Positions 27,392-36,471 of a stretch of 64,000 nt of DNA are shown here, one piece after another. This DNA comes from Vagococcus coleopterorum (lineage in GTDB: Bacteria; Bacillota; Bacilli; Lactobacillales; Vagococcaceae). Position numbers and translations under genes: made by a program. Numbering within the stretch: the stretch's first letter is position 1; each line of letters begins with the position of its first letter. The notes beneath the pieces are model-generated. The model saw only the letters and a list, made by a program, of their open reading frames with translations, made no database searches and had not been told where the DNA came from. Location of the stretch: positions 1,436,001 to 1,500,000 of the forward strand of contig NZ_CP049886.1 in NCBI RefSeq assembly GCF_011303955.1, in the 5' to 3' direction.

Positions 27392-28219
27392 ATGACTAAA
27401 ACAAATGTAAATATTTTTATCATCTCTGATTCAGCAGGTGAAACGGCCTCAAAATTAGCCCAAGCCTCTGTATCACAATATGAAGACTTGGATATTACCT
27501 TTACTCATCAAACCTTCGTCAGTGAAAAGGAATCCTTATTACAAGCATTAGAAAAAGCTAAAGAACTAAATGCACTAATCATTCACACGTTAATTTCTAA
27601 AGAATTTATTGCAATTGCCAATGACTATTGCCAAGAAAATGGCCTATTCTGTATGGATTTATTATCGCCATTGGTTAACGAAATTTCAAATCGCACATCG
27701 ATCGAACCAAAGCGGATTGCTGGTGCTGTTCACTCTTTAAACCAAGAATACTTTAACCGAATTACAGCCATGGAATTCGCCGTGAAATATGATGACGGAA
27801 AAGACCCTAAAGGTTTCTTAGACGCTGATATCGTCTTACTTGGTGTTTCTAGAACATCTAAAACACCCCTAAGTTTATTCCTAGCTAATAAAAATTTAAA
27901 AGTGGCTAACCTGCCACTAGTTCCCCAAGCTTCTATTCCAAAAGAGCTTTGGGAAATGGATCCCGCTAAAATCATTGGCTTAACAAACAATCCTGAAATC
28001 TTGAACAAAATTCGCCAAGAACGAATGAAAGCTTACGGGTTAAGTCCTGATACAGCTTACTCAAACATCGACAAGATTCAAGAAGAATTAGCTTACGCTC
28101 AAGACTTGTACGACAAACTAGGCTGTATCGTGATTAACGTCGCTGACCTTTCGATTGAGGAAACAGCCTCTATCGTCTTAGACGAACTAAATTTAAATTC
28201 ACACTTTGGTGTGGGGTAA
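27392..28219 (+). CDS. ppsR: PPDK regulatory protein (kinase/pyrophosphorylase)
   Basis: These DUF299 proteins phosphorylate a threonine of pyruvate phosphate dikinase with ADP and reverse it with phosphate. The start at 27392 is set by GGGAG; the upstream in-frame TTG has none. The 275 residues begin with VNIFIISDSAGETASKLA and carry the P-loop GVSRTSKTP near 148. In B. subtilis the homologue (yqfL) lies between glyS and dnaG; here it has moved out of that cluster. No ppdK is in the window, so its target is unseen. Confidence 0.9.
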   Translation: MTKTNVNIFIISDSAGETASKLAQASVSQYEDLDITFTHQTFVSEKESLLQALEKAKELNALIIHTLISKEFIAIANDYCQENGLFCMDLLSPLVNEISNRTSIEPKRIAGAVHSLNQEYFNRITAMEFAVKYDDGKDPKGFLDADIVLLGVSRTSKTPLSLFLANKNLKVANLPLVPQASIPKELWEMDPAKIIGLTNNPEILNKIRQERMKAYGLSPDTAYSNIDKIQEELAYAQDLYDKLGCIVINVADLSIEETASIVLDELNLNSHFGVG

Positions 28220-28220
28220 T

Positions 28221-28256
28221 AAAAAAAAGCAGACCAGTTTGGTCTGCTTTTTTATT
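28221..28256. terminator. Bidirectional terminator between ppsR and the arsR-type gene
   Basis: AAAAAGCAGACCA and TGGTCTGCTTTTT form a stem with A and T tracts; it serves two convergent genes. Confidence 0.9.
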
Positions 28257-28554
28257 TTGAATGTTTGACATGGGTAAATGATTGCCCCAAAATATCAACA
28301 ACATGATCGTCGGATAGAGAATAAAAAATCCCTTTACCTTCACGACGTGTTTTAACTAGATTAGCATCTCTTAATATTTTTAGTTGATGAGAAACGGCCG
28401 ATTGTTCTAATCCGATTTCAGCAACGATACTTGATACATTTTTTTCTGACTCTGATAAAATCGTCAATATACGTAAGCGAGTTGGTTCACTAAGCGCTTT
28501 ATAAAATTGACTGACTTTGGCAATCACTGCGGGTGTTGCATTTAACACAGGCAT
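28252..28554 (-). CDS. ArsR/SmtB family metal sensor, CzrA type
   Basis: The ATG at 28554 follows AAAGGAG, giving 100 residues; the longer frame to 28584 lacks a ribosome binding site. A winged helix (SEPTRLRILTIL, LEQSAVSHQLKIL) is followed by a C-terminal helix with D-x-H-x10-H-x2-H (DDHVVDILGQSFTHVKH), which has the exact spacing of the alpha-5 zinc/cobalt site of CzrA. No CXC motif of the alpha-3 site is present. Such proteins repress zinc efflux genes and release DNA on zinc binding. No efflux gene is adjacent, so it would act at a distance. Confidence 0.88.
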   Translation of the reverse strand: MPVLNATPAVIAKVSQFYKALSEPTRLRILTILSESEKNVSSIVAEIGLEQSAVSHQLKILRDANLVKTRREGKGIFYSLSDDHVVDILGQSFTHVKHSK

Positions 28555-28628
28555 TGGTTCCACTCCTTTGTTCCTAATACCCATATTTTATGCTTTTTAT
28601 TTTTAAAAGTCGAGAGGTTGCCCTCTCT

Positions 28629-29969
28629 TTAGAACAATTCTAAATACTGCTCGCGCTCCCATTCAGAAACTTGTTGACGGAAAGAATGCCACTCAATTCC
28701 TTTAGCTTCCATAAAACTTGCATAGATATGTGAACCCAGCGCTTCTTTCATCACCTGATCTTCGCGTAAAGCTTTCATGGCGTTGTGTAATGTTGATGGT
28801 AAATCAGTAATATTTGCCGCTGCTCGTTCCTCTGCATCCATCACATAGATATTACGGTTCACTTCAGCTGGTGGTTGAATTTTATTGTTTATCCCATCAA
28901 GACCTGCCGCTAATAAAACCGCCATCGTTAAATACGGATTAGCTGCTGGATCAACTGACCTTAATTCTAAACGAGTCGAAACTCCTCTCGATGCCGGAAC
29001 TCTAACTAGCGGTGATCTATTTTGACCACTCCACGCTACATAAACTGGTGCTTCGAATCCAGGAACTAAGCGTTTATACGAATTAACCGTTGGATTACAT
29101 ATCGCTGTGTAAGCACGGGCATGTTCTAACAAGCCACCTAAGAAATGATAAGCAGTTTGACTCAATTCTTGTTCTCCTTTGGGATCAAAGAAGGCATTTC
29201 CTTGTTCCGTGAAAAGGGACATATTGCAGTGCATCCCAGAACCAGCAATTCCATGCAAAGGTTTCGGCATAAAAGTCGCATGTAAGCCATGTTTGCGTGC
29301 CACCGTTTTAACAACCAGCTTAAAGGTTTGAATTTGATCGCAAGCTTCAATCACATCTGCGTATTTAAAGTCGATTTCATGTTGACCAGGAGCACATTCA
29401 TGATGTGAAGCTTCAATCTCAAACCCTAGTTTCTCTAATTCTAAAACAATATCACGACGACAATCTTCCCCTAAATCTTGTGGTGAGAAGTCAAAATATC
29501 CGCCGTTGTCATTCAAATCTAAGGTTGGCTTACCTAATTCATCTAGTTTGAACAAGAAGAATTCTGGTTCTGGTCCAAGGTTGAATTCTGTAAAACCTAG
29601 CTCTTTCATTTGCGACACAACACGTTTTAAGTTTCCACGAGGATCCCCTAAAAAAGGTTGCCCGTTCGGCATATAGATATCACAGATCAAGCGAGCTACT
29701 CGCCCACCACCTGTGTCCCAAGGAAAAACTAGCCACGTCTTCAAGTCTGGATATAAATACATATCGCTTTCTTCAATTCTGACAAAGCCATCAATTGATG
29801 AGCCATCAAACATCATTTTATTATCTAGTACCTTATCAAGTTGGCTGACAGGAACCTCAACATTTTTAATTGTGCCCATGACATCAGTAAACATCAAACG
29901 TAAAAAACGAACATTTTCACGTTCCACCATTTCTTTTATTTCAGCAATTCTTTTTGTCGTATCAGTCAT
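28629..29969 (-). CDS. glnA: Glutamine synthetase, type I-alpha
   Basis: GlnA makes glutamine from glutamate and ammonia. The 446 residues match the Gram-positive I-alpha class: no adenylylation insert, and R64 in [16 protein letters not shown] corresponds to Arg62 of the B. subtilis enzyme, which mediates glutamine feedback inhibition. The catalytic motifs [24 protein letters not shown] and NRSPLVRVP are present. It is second in the glnRA operon, 18 bases after glnR. Confidence 0.96.
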   Translation of the reverse strand: MTDTTKRIAEIKEMVERENVRFLRLMFTDVMGTIKNVEVPVSQLDKVLDNKMMFDGSSIDGFVRIEESDMYLYPDLKTWLVFPWDTGGGRVARLICDIYMPNGQPFLGDPRGNLKRVVSQMKELGFTEFNLGPEPEFFLFKLDELGKPTLDLNDNGGYFDFSPQDLGEDCRRDIVLELEKLGFEIEASHHECAPGQHEIDFKYADVIEACDQIQTFKLVVKTVARKHGLHATFMPKPLHGIAGSGMHCNMSLFTEQGNAFFDPKGEQELSQTAYHFLGGLLEHARAYTAICNPTVNSYKRLVPGFEAPVYVAWSGQNRSPLVRVPASRGVSTRLELRSVDPAANPYLTMAVLLAAGLDGINNKIQPPAEVNRNIYVMDAEERAAANITDLPSTLHNAMKALREDQVMKEALGSHIYASFMEAKGIEWHSFRQQVSEWEREQYLELF

Positions 29970-29987
29970 AAATCAAACTCCCTTACC

Positions 29988-30350
29988 TTAAAGTTTTTTA
30001 TTACTTTGCATGCCACTCTGAATGATAAATTCTTCTTGAAACAACTCCCGAACTTGCCTATCCGATAAGTCATTTTCACTCCAGTGAATGACTTTTTTTG
30101 TTTCGACTTTTTTCTCAAAACGTTTTTTCAAACTATCAATCGTATCTCCAGAAGCTATCGCTTCATGAATATCCAATATAAGGTCCACATGATTTAAAGA
30201 ATACATTCGATGATTGCCTTCAGAACGTTCTGCTCGAAAAAAACCTTGTTCTTCATAATATCTAATCTGTCGAGCCGATAAATCTGTCAATTTCATGACT
30301 GTACCAATCGGGAAAACTGCTCGCGATTTCAGCATTTCTTTTGTCTGCAT
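29988..30350 (-). CDS. glnR: Nitrogen regulator GlnR (MerR family)
   Basis: GlnR represses glnRA and other nitrogen genes when feedback-inhibited glutamine synthetase activates it. The ATG at 30350 follows GGGGG seven bases upstream; the longer frame to 30407 runs into the promoter. The 120 residues contain the MerR-type HTH (FPIGTVMKLTDLSARQIRYYEE), and the C-terminal tail (IIQSGMQSNKKL) is the autoinhibitory region in relatives. A GlnR box lies upstream. Confidence 0.94.
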   Translation of the reverse strand: MQTKEMLKSRAVFPIGTVMKLTDLSARQIRYYEEQGFFRAERSEGNHRMYSLNHVDLILDIHEAIASGDTIDSLKKRFEKKVETKKVIHWSENDLSDRQVRELFQEEFIIQSGMQSNKKL

Positions 30351-30377
30351 GATGGTTATCCCCCTTATTAATTTATA

Positions 30378-30428
30378 ATATACCAATTGAAATAAAGCGG
30401 TCAACAAATGATGTTAGATAATCTGACA
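30378..30428 (-). promoter_or_regulatory. glnRA promoter and GlnR box
   Basis: TGTTA-N7-TGACA at 30412-30428 is an exact match to the TGTNAN7TNACA GlnR/TnrA consensus. It sits eight bases upstream of a minus-strand -35 (TTGACC, 30399-30404) with a TATATT/TATTAT -10 at about 30377-30388. This is the autoregulation layout known in Bacillus and streptococci. Confidence 0.88.
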
Positions 30429-30434
30429 TCAAAA

Positions 30435-30461
30435 TAAAAAAGCCCTAACAGTGTTAGGACT
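30435..30461 (-). terminator. hflX terminator
   Basis: GTCCTAAC and GTTAGGGC form a stem followed by six T's on the minus strand. Confidence 0.85.
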
Positions 30462-30466
30462 TTCTT

Positions 30467-31714
30467 TTACCACTCTGATTCTTCTTTAGGTAACCAACGA
30501 GAATTTTCTGGCGCAAAACCAGCTACTCGATAAACTTCTTGTTCTTCATCAAACTCTTGATTAATGACTAAAGTATCCGTTGTTAACTTGGTTAACTTAT
30601 ACCCTTGGTCCACAGCTAATTCAAACTCATAGGGTATGAACAGCTCCATCAAACGCTGACGAATACCCGCCTCAATCACTTGGCGATCTTCCGGTCGTTT
30701 AGCTGATACTTGAATATGCGGGAATAAAGTTGGGGTGAAATCTGCTTGTTCGACTTGATCCATCTTATTATAGACTGTTAAGACTGGCACATCATCCATC
30801 TCTAACTCATCCATCAATTTCAAGACGGTCTGTTCCTGTAAATCACGATCAGCAGAACTAGCATCTACTACATGTAGCAGTAAGTCCATATTGCGACTTT
30901 CTTCCAACGTCGATTGAAACGCTTCGATTAATTGGGTTGGCAAGTCTTGGATAAAACCAACCGTATCCGTTAGTGTTACTTCAAACCCTTCTGCTAATTG
31001 CCATTGTTTTGTTAAAGGATCTAACGTCGCAAACAACTGATCTTGAGAATAGGCTTCTGCATTTGTTAAACGATTTAGCAAGGTTGACTTACCAGCATTC
31101 GTATAACCAATTAAGCCAATTTGGAAGATGCCAGTTGATTGTCTTTTTTGGCGGTTACGCTCACGACTGGCAGCAACTTCTTTTAACTCTGTCTTAATAT
31201 TAGTGATTTTATTACGGATATGACGACGATCCGTTTCTAATTTCGTCTCACCTGGTCCACGCGTCCCAATCCCACCACCAAGACGAGATAAGGCTGCACC
31301 TTGACCTGTTAAACGAGGTAACAAGTAATTCAATTGAGCTAATTCCACTTGCAATTTACCCGCTTTAGACTGCGCACGCATGGCAAAGATATCTAGAATT
31401 AATTGTACGCGATCAATCACTTTAACTTGGCAAGCTTCACTTAACAACTGACTTTGGCGCGGTGTTAGTTCTTGATTAAAGACAACTAAATCAGCTTCAT
31501 AAGCATCAATCAACTGAACCAACTCTTCTAACTTACCTTTACCGACAATCGTCTTACGGTCAACAGCCGGTCGCTTCTGGATAACTTCATGCACTACCAC
31601 ACCTTGGGCTGTTTCAATTAAATTAGCCGCTTCACGGAGAGACTCTTCAAAATAACGATAGTTATCTGCGGTTTCTACGCCGACAACTACCACTCGTTCT
31701 TTTTCTTTAAACAT
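30467..31714 (-). CDS. hflX: GTPase HflX
   Basis: HflX is a ribosome-binding GTPase that splits stalled or heat-damaged 70S ribosomes. The 415 residues have the N-terminal HflX domain with the VELAQLNYLLPRLTG and GGGIGTRGPGE glycine-rich segments. The G domain has G1 GYTNAGKST near 206, G3 DTVGF and G4 NKMD. It follows miaA after 12 bases, a common pairing. Confidence 0.95.
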   Translation of the reverse strand: MFKEKERVVVVGVETADNYRYFEESLREAANLIETAQGVVVHEVIQKRPAVDRKTIVGKGKLEELVQLIDAYEADLVVFNQELTPRQSQLLSEACQVKVIDRVQLILDIFAMRAQSKAGKLQVELAQLNYLLPRLTGQGAALSRLGGGIGTRGPGETKLETDRRHIRNKITNIKTELKEVAASRERNRQKRQSTGIFQIGLIGYTNAGKSTLLNRLTNAEAYSQDQLFATLDPLTKQWQLAEGFEVTLTDTVGFIQDLPTQLIEAFQSTLEESRNMDLLLHVVDASSADRDLQEQTVLKLMDELEMDDVPVLTVYNKMDQVEQADFTPTLFPHIQVSAKRPEDRQVIEAGIRQRLMELFIPYEFELAVDQGYKLTKLTTDTLVINQEFDEEQEVYRVAGFAPENSRWLPKEESEW

Positions 31715-31726
31715 GACACCCCTCCT

Positions 31727-32671
31727 TTAGTTAGTTAACCACGTTGCCACATCATTCGATAAATCTACCATTGTTTCTGGACTTTGCGTTAAATCCCACC
31801 ACTCACAGGTCATGCGATTTCTAAACCACGTTAACTGACGCTTAGCATAACGACGAGATTGTTGTTTGGCAAACTCCGTCGCTTCCTCCAAGGTTTGTTC
31901 CCCTTCAAAATACGGGAAGAACTCTTTATAACCAATCCCCTGAGCTGCTTGACTAGGACCAAAATCATAAACTTGTTGAGCCTCTGCTAACAAGCCGTTA
32001 GTTAACATACTCTCAATCCGGTTATTAATCCGGTCATACAACGCCTGACGGTCAGATTCTAAAGCAATTAGCTTTACGTCATAGCAGGACTCTGACAAAT
32101 CTTTGAAGTCTACTTTAGGTTGAGCTGTCATACTGATCCCTGTTTGCTCAATCACTTCAATCGCACGAATCACACGGCGGACATTATTAGGATGAATCAA
32201 ATCAGCTGCGGCTTGATCTTGACTACGTAGGCGTTCCCACAATTGCATGGTACCGTATGTTTCAGCATACTCTTCTAGCTCATCACGCAAGGCTTGGTTG
32301 GTAACATCACCTTCAGCGCTCCCTAGTTCAAAATCGAATAATAAGGCTTGAATGTAAAGCCCCGTACCACCTACTACTATTGGTAACTTTCCACGAGCTG
32401 TTATCTCGGTAATCAAGCCACGGGCCGTTTCTTTAAAGTCAGCAACAGAATAGCTATCTCCCAACTCACAAATATCTAGTAGATGATGAGGGACACCTTG
32501 CTGTTCTTCTGTTGTCGCTTTAGCTGTCCCCACATCTAAACCACGATAAATTTGCAGCGAGTCGCCACTAATAATTTCCCCATTATACTGTTTTGCTAGT
32601 TCCACACTTAAAGCTGTTTTGCCAACAGCCGTTGGTCCTACAATGACACATACTTTTTCTTTACTTGGCAT
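31727..32671 (-). CDS. miaA: tRNA dimethylallyltransferase MiaA
   Basis: MiaA transfers dimethylallyl to N6 of A37 in tRNAs reading UNN codons. The 314 residues show the P-loop GPTAVGKTALS (12-22), SGDSLQIYRGLDVGTAK for tRNA binding, and the C-terminal RRYAKRQLTWFRN. It lies eight bases after the GDPD gene and before hflX. Confidence 0.96.
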   Translation of the reverse strand: MPSKEKVCVIVGPTAVGKTALSVELAKQYNGEIISGDSLQIYRGLDVGTAKATTEEQQGVPHHLLDICELGDSYSVADFKETARGLITEITARGKLPIVVGGTGLYIQALLFDFELGSAEGDVTNQALRDELEEYAETYGTMQLWERLRSQDQAAADLIHPNNVRRVIRAIEVIEQTGISMTAQPKVDFKDLSESCYDVKLIALESDRQALYDRINNRIESMLTNGLLAEAQQVYDFGPSQAAQGIGYKEFFPYFEGEQTLEEATEFAKQQSRRYAKRQLTWFRNRMTCEWWDLTQSPETMVDLSNDVATWLTN

Positions 32672-32679
32672 ATTTATTC

Positions 32680-33417
32680 CTATCTCTCTTGGTAACTTTT
32701 TAATAGCAATTTTGCTTGTTCCGGATAATCTGTATGAATAGCTGCAAGTCCTAACTCAAAAGCTAATAACATATCTCCCACTTGATTCACCGTCCAAGGT
32801 CTTAATGGTAAAGGATACGTTACTGCTTGCTCTGGATTTTCTTGAATCCACGTGATTTTAGGATGGACGCCACTAATAAATGGTACGTGTTTCACCATCT
32901 CAATCTCACTTTGTTTCGCATACATAATATGGCAGATTTCTCTCGTTGGATCTAATTCAGCTAAATTTTCTAATGTTGAAAAGTTGAAGCTTGAATAAGC
33001 CACCTGGAAAGACCACTCTTGCTGATTTAAACATTCAATCACTTTAGCTTCAATTCCAGGATACTCTTTTTCGTCTGTTTTGACTTCAATATTTAAGATG
33101 CCAGTAAAGCCCTCTTCTTGCAAACAAGTTAAAACTTCAACAAATGTGGGAATCCGTTCGCCAGAAAACTCCGGCTTGAACCATGAACCTGCATCTAATT
33201 GTTTGATTTCTGATAAAGTAAAATCTGTTATTTCACCAGTTCCATCAGTCGTCCGGTCAACGTCATTATCGTGAATCACCACTAACTCTTGATCTTTGGT
33301 TAATTGGACATCTAATTCAACCCCGTCAGCCCCTACACGTACTGCTTCACGGAAAGCTGGTAAAGTATTCTCTGGATGTGTCCCTTTACTGCCACGATGA
33401 GCAAAAATTTTAGTCAT
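32680..33417 (-). CDS. Glycerophosphodiester phosphodiesterase
   Basis: The ATG at 33417 follows GGAGG; the in-frame GTG at 33432 lies on that Shine-Dalgarno. The 245-residue protein has the GDPD catalytic start HRGSKGTHPENTLPAF and GVELDVQLTKD with the metal-binding E-L-D, and the catalytic histidine in VVIHDNDVDRTT. No signal peptide is present, so it is cytoplasmic and probably cleaves glycerophosphodiesters from lipid turnover. It heads the miaA-hflX run. Confidence 0.92.
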   Translation of the reverse strand: MTKIFAHRGSKGTHPENTLPAFREAVRVGADGVELDVQLTKDQELVVIHDNDVDRTTDGTGEITDFTLSEIKQLDAGSWFKPEFSGERIPTFVEVLTCLQEEGFTGILNIEVKTDEKEYPGIEAKVIECLNQQEWSFQVAYSSFNFSTLENLAELDPTREICHIMYAKQSEIEMVKHVPFISGVHPKITWIQENPEQAVTYPLPLRPWTVNQVGDMLLAFELGLAAIHTDYPEQAKLLLKSYQER

Positions 33418-33553
33418 AGTCTCAACCTCCACTTCTTATATAGTTTAGCATTTTCTCAATGAAAGATACACTTATCTGTTATTCTTTTGACTGGCTTTTT
33501 CAGCCTTTTTGATAGATAATATAGTTAGAACCAATCAGAAAGAGGTGTGTTTT

Positions 33554-33721
33554 ATGAAAAAATTCGTATCAGGTATCCTTACAGGAACTGCCTTGACTAT
33601 CGGAACTGCCGCTGGCGCATTATTTGCAGTTAAGAAAAAAGTCATCGAACCAGTTGAAGAAAAAGAAGCTGAAATTGAAGAAAACCGTCGTAAAGCAATG
33701 CGCAAAAGTCGCGCACGTTAA
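33554..33721 (+). CDS. DUF3042 family small protein
   Basis: The ATG at 33554 follows AGAGGTG; a longer frame from 33509 has no ribosome binding site. The 55 residues have an N-terminal hydrophobic glycine/alanine-rich helix (about 5-25), then a charged helix with KKVIEPVEEKEAEIEENRRK and a basic end. This matches my memory of DUF3042, a small family of Lactobacillales of unknown role. It is a single-gene unit with a terminator, opposite to its neighbours. Confidence 0.85.
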   Translation: MKKFVSGILTGTALTIGTAAGALFAVKKKVIEPVEEKEAEIEENRRKAMRKSRAR

Positions 33722-33725
33722 TTTT

Positions 33726-33758
33726 TAAAAAAAGGAACTGCATCTGCAGTTCCTTTTT
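33726..33758. terminator. Bidirectional terminator between the DUF3042 gene and radC
   Basis: AAAAAGGAACTGCA and TGCAGTTCCTTTTT form a perfect stem; the genes converge on it. Confidence 0.92.
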
Positions 33759-34429
33759 TATTTTAATAAACTTTTCTCTCTAAAACTCAAATAGCCTTGA
33801 CTGCTAACAATAAAATGATCTAGCAACTCGATTCCCATTAACTCCCCACAACTTTTCAAGCGAGCCGTAAATGCTAAATCATTTTTGGACGGTGTTAAGT
33901 TTCCCGATGGATGATTGTGAGCTAAGACGATTTTGGCCGCTGAACACTTGACTGCTAGATTAAAGATTTCTCTTGGATGGGCTACCGACTCCGTTAAACT
34001 CCCTATAAATACAACTTCTTTTTTAATCATTTCATGATGATTATTTAAGTAAACAACCATTAAGTGCTCCTGTTGAAAGTCTTTCAATTCAGCGCAAATC
34101 ATTTGTCCCAAATTTTCACTAGACACGACTTCTCCTAATTTAATTTGACTGGCGCTTTCTAAGCGTTTACCTAATTCTTGAGCCGCTTTAATTTCAATTG
34201 CTTTAACTAAGCCAATCCCTTTAATTTGTTGTAGTTCTTCTAAACTTGCCGACTTGAACTCATACAATGTTTCAAATTCTTTTAGCACGGTTTGGGAAAC
34301 CGTTAAAACATCACTATTTTGATAGCCTGTTCTTAGGACAATTGCTAATAATTCATAATCAGCTAAAGCTGACGGCCCTGAATTTTCTAATCGTTCTCTC
34401 GGTCCAATCAATGCCATCTCTTTCTTCAT
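33758..34429 (-). CDS. radC: RadC family JAMM protein
   Basis: The 223 residues have an N-terminal helix-hairpin-helix region (LQQIKGIGLVKAIEIKAA) and the JAB1/MPN metalloprotease-like motif HNHPSGNLTPSKND near 172. A role in repair was proposed but is not established. The ribosome binding site (GAGAGGAG) is the 3' arm of a terminator-like hairpin, with the T run filling the space to the ATG. Confidence 0.92.
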   Translation of the reverse strand: MKKEMALIGPRERLENSGPSALADYELLAIVLRTGYQNSDVLTVSQTVLKEFETLYEFKSASLEELQQIKGIGLVKAIEIKAAQELGKRLESASQIKLGEVVSSENLGQMICAELKDFQQEHLMVVYLNNHHEMIKKEVVFIGSLTESVAHPREIFNLAVKCSAAKIVLAHNHPSGNLTPSKNDLAFTARLKSCGELMGIELLDHFIVSSQGYLSFREKSLLK

Positions 34430-34430
34430 A

Positions 34431-34482
34431 AAAAAACTCCTCTCACCAGCTTATCAATAAGCTACGATTAAAGGAGTTTTTT
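34431..34482 (-). terminator. Terminator-like hairpin overlapping the radC ribosome binding site
   Basis: AACTCCT (34435-34441) pairs with AGGAGTT (34472-34478), and inside it AGCTTAT pairs with ATAAGCT. On the minus strand the second outer arm contains the AGGAG of radC, and the T run lies just before its ATG. It can end transcription from the HAD gene and also hide the radC ribosome binding site. Confidence 0.7.
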
Positions 34483-34485
34483 AAA

Positions 34486-35151
34486 TTATTTTTCTAAGTA
34501 AGCTGGCACATCATGCAACGAGTCTAAAATCGCTAAAGTCATCTCTTCTAAAGCGGGTGTTGGCTCAATTAAATCTGGAACCATAATCACATCAACACCT
34601 GCACCATGAGAGGCTTTAATCCCATTGGCAGAGTCTTCGAACATTAAACACTCCGATGGATCCACAGCTAAAACCTTAGCTGCTTTCAAAACAATTTCAG
34701 GGGCAGGTTTGGCATTTTTTACATCTTCGGCTGATACAATATCAACAAAGTACTCGCCTATATTTTTAGACGCTACCAAGACATCAATATAACGACGGAA
34801 ATTACTAGAGGCAATCACACAAGGAATATTGTTTTCTTTAAAATAAGCTAACAATTCTAAAACACCTGGTTTCAACGGAACACTACCTGCACTAAAAAGC
34901 TCTTCTACTTTAACGTAACTTTCTTCAATGAAGCCTTTGACATTTTTTTCACCTGCATCAGCAAAATCACGATACAATGCTGGGTGAAACTCTTTGTCTG
35001 ATTGACCAACATATTGTAAGTAATACTCTTTCGTATAGTTCGTCAAACCGTATTTAGGTGCTACTGCTTTTTGTGCTTGATAATAAACTAACTCCGTATC
35101 AAACAACAAACCATCCATATCAAAAATAATGCCTTTATATGCTTTTGCCAT
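34486..35151 (-). CDS. HAD family hydrolase, beta-phosphoglucomutase-like
   Basis: The 221 residues have the HAD motif I FDMDGLLFDTE (10-20), motif II IASSN near 115, motif III lysine in KNAKPAPEI near 145 and motif IV MFEDSANGI near 170. A helical cap (about 22-90) follows motif I, as in beta-PGM-like phosphatases. Substrate is unknown. The gene abuts folC (one base apart), so it is cotranscribed. Confidence 0.9.
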   Translation of the reverse strand: MAKAYKGIIFDMDGLLFDTELVYYQAQKAVAPKYGLTNYTKEYYLQYVGQSDKEFHPALYRDFADAGEKNVKGFIEESYVKVEELFSAGSVPLKPGVLELLAYFKENNIPCVIASSNFRRYIDVLVASKNIGEYFVDIVSAEDVKNAKPAPEIVLKAAKVLAVDPSECLMFEDSANGIKASHGAGVDVIMVPDLIEPTPALEEMTLAILDSLHDVPAYLEK

Positions 35152-35152
35152 C

Positions 35153-36454
35153 TCATCGTCCTCCTAAAATAAACGCTCTAACTTGGGAAATAAAATACAG
35201 CGATCCGGTAATCAAAATACAGTCATCTTGAGGTATTTCTTTCAACAAACTACTTAACTGTTTTTGCCAATCATCCCAACTTTCAAATTCAACAGTTAAA
35301 TTCATAGCTGTATAATCCGACACCTTTAGAGCCGTTGGATAATCAAAGCTCGTAATATATAACTGGCTGTTAGGAATGGTTGCCAACTCTGATAACATCC
35401 CACTGGCTTCTTTTGTTTTTAACGCTGCGAAAATCACGTGTGTTTTCTTACCTTTTAATAAGTCGCGACAATTTTCAACTAGCACATTGATTGCCGGCTC
35501 ATTATGAGCCCCATCAATAATCATGAGCGGATCAGAAGTTAGTTGTTCCATTCGCCCTGACCAACTGACAGTTTCCAACGCTGTCCGAATCTGCTCAGTG
35601 CTAACTTCAAGTTTTAATAGTTCTGAAACTTGTATAAACGTTTCTAAGGCAACAGCCGTATTATCAACTTGATGTTGACCAATCAACGGTACAGGGACTT
35701 CAGTTAAACACTGTTTCCGATTTTCAAAAGTGAAGCGTTCACCCTGCAAGCCTAAGCTTCGAACATCCTGAATATTGAAATCCTCAGCTAATACACTTAA
35801 CTGACATCCTTCTGTTTCAGCTTTCTGCTTAACAACTGCTAAAGTATCCTCTGATAAGCGACCAACGACAGCTGGTTTCCTAGGTTTAATAATCCCAGCT
35901 TTTTGTGCTGCGATTTCAGAAATAGTTTGACCAAGAATATCTTGGTGATCTAAACCAACTGTTGTGATAACTGAAATTAACGGGGCGACTACGTTAGTAC
36001 AATCTAACGTCCCCCCTAAACCAACTTCAACAATCGCAATATCAACTTGTTGTTCCACAAAGTAATCAAACATCATGGCGGTAATCACTTCAAACTCAAT
36101 CATGCCTGCGGTTGCTTTCTCGTTATCTAACTCAACAATCAACGGTTTGAACTTTTCTACTAAAGCAATTAAGTCCTCATCAGGAATTGGTTGCTGATTA
36201 ATGGAAATGCGTTCATTAAAAACCGTAATAAAGGGCGAAGTGAATGTCCCGACTTTTAAGCCTTGGGCTTCTAAAAGCACGCGTAAGTTAGCCACCACTG
36301 ACCCTTTACCGTTTGTCCCAGCAACATGAATCACCTTCAGTTTACGGTGGGGATTAGCTAGTTTTTCTAACAAGATTTCAATTCTTGTTAGACCAGGCCG
36401 CTGACCTTGCGGACGTCGACTGTGAATCCAATCAATCGCTTCCTGTATCTCCAT
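35153..36454 (-). CDS. folC: Folylpolyglutamate synthase/dihydrofolate synthase
   Basis: FolC adds glutamates to folates and can make dihydrofolate. The 433 residues show the P-loop VAGTNGKGSV (44-53), FTSPFITVFNERI, and DGAHNEPA in the C-terminal domain. It follows valS after 17 bases, the usual valS-folC order in Firmicutes, and is probably under the valine T-box. Confidence 0.95.
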   Translation of the reverse strand: MEIQEAIDWIHSRRPQGQRPGLTRIEILLEKLANPHRKLKVIHVAGTNGKGSVVANLRVLLEAQGLKVGTFTSPFITVFNERISINQQPIPDEDLIALVEKFKPLIVELDNEKATAGMIEFEVITAMMFDYFVEQQVDIAIVEVGLGGTLDCTNVVAPLISVITTVGLDHQDILGQTISEIAAQKAGIIKPRKPAVVGRLSEDTLAVVKQKAETEGCQLSVLAEDFNIQDVRSLGLQGERFTFENRKQCLTEVPVPLIGQHQVDNTAVALETFIQVSELLKLEVSTEQIRTALETVSWSGRMEQLTSDPLMIIDGAHNEPAINVLVENCRDLLKGKKTHVIFAALKTKEASGMLSELATIPNSQLYITSFDYPTALKVSDYTAMNLTVEFESWDDWQKQLSSLLKEIPQDDCILITGSLYFISQVRAFILGGR

Positions 36455-36471
36455 CTAACCCCTCCTAACTG

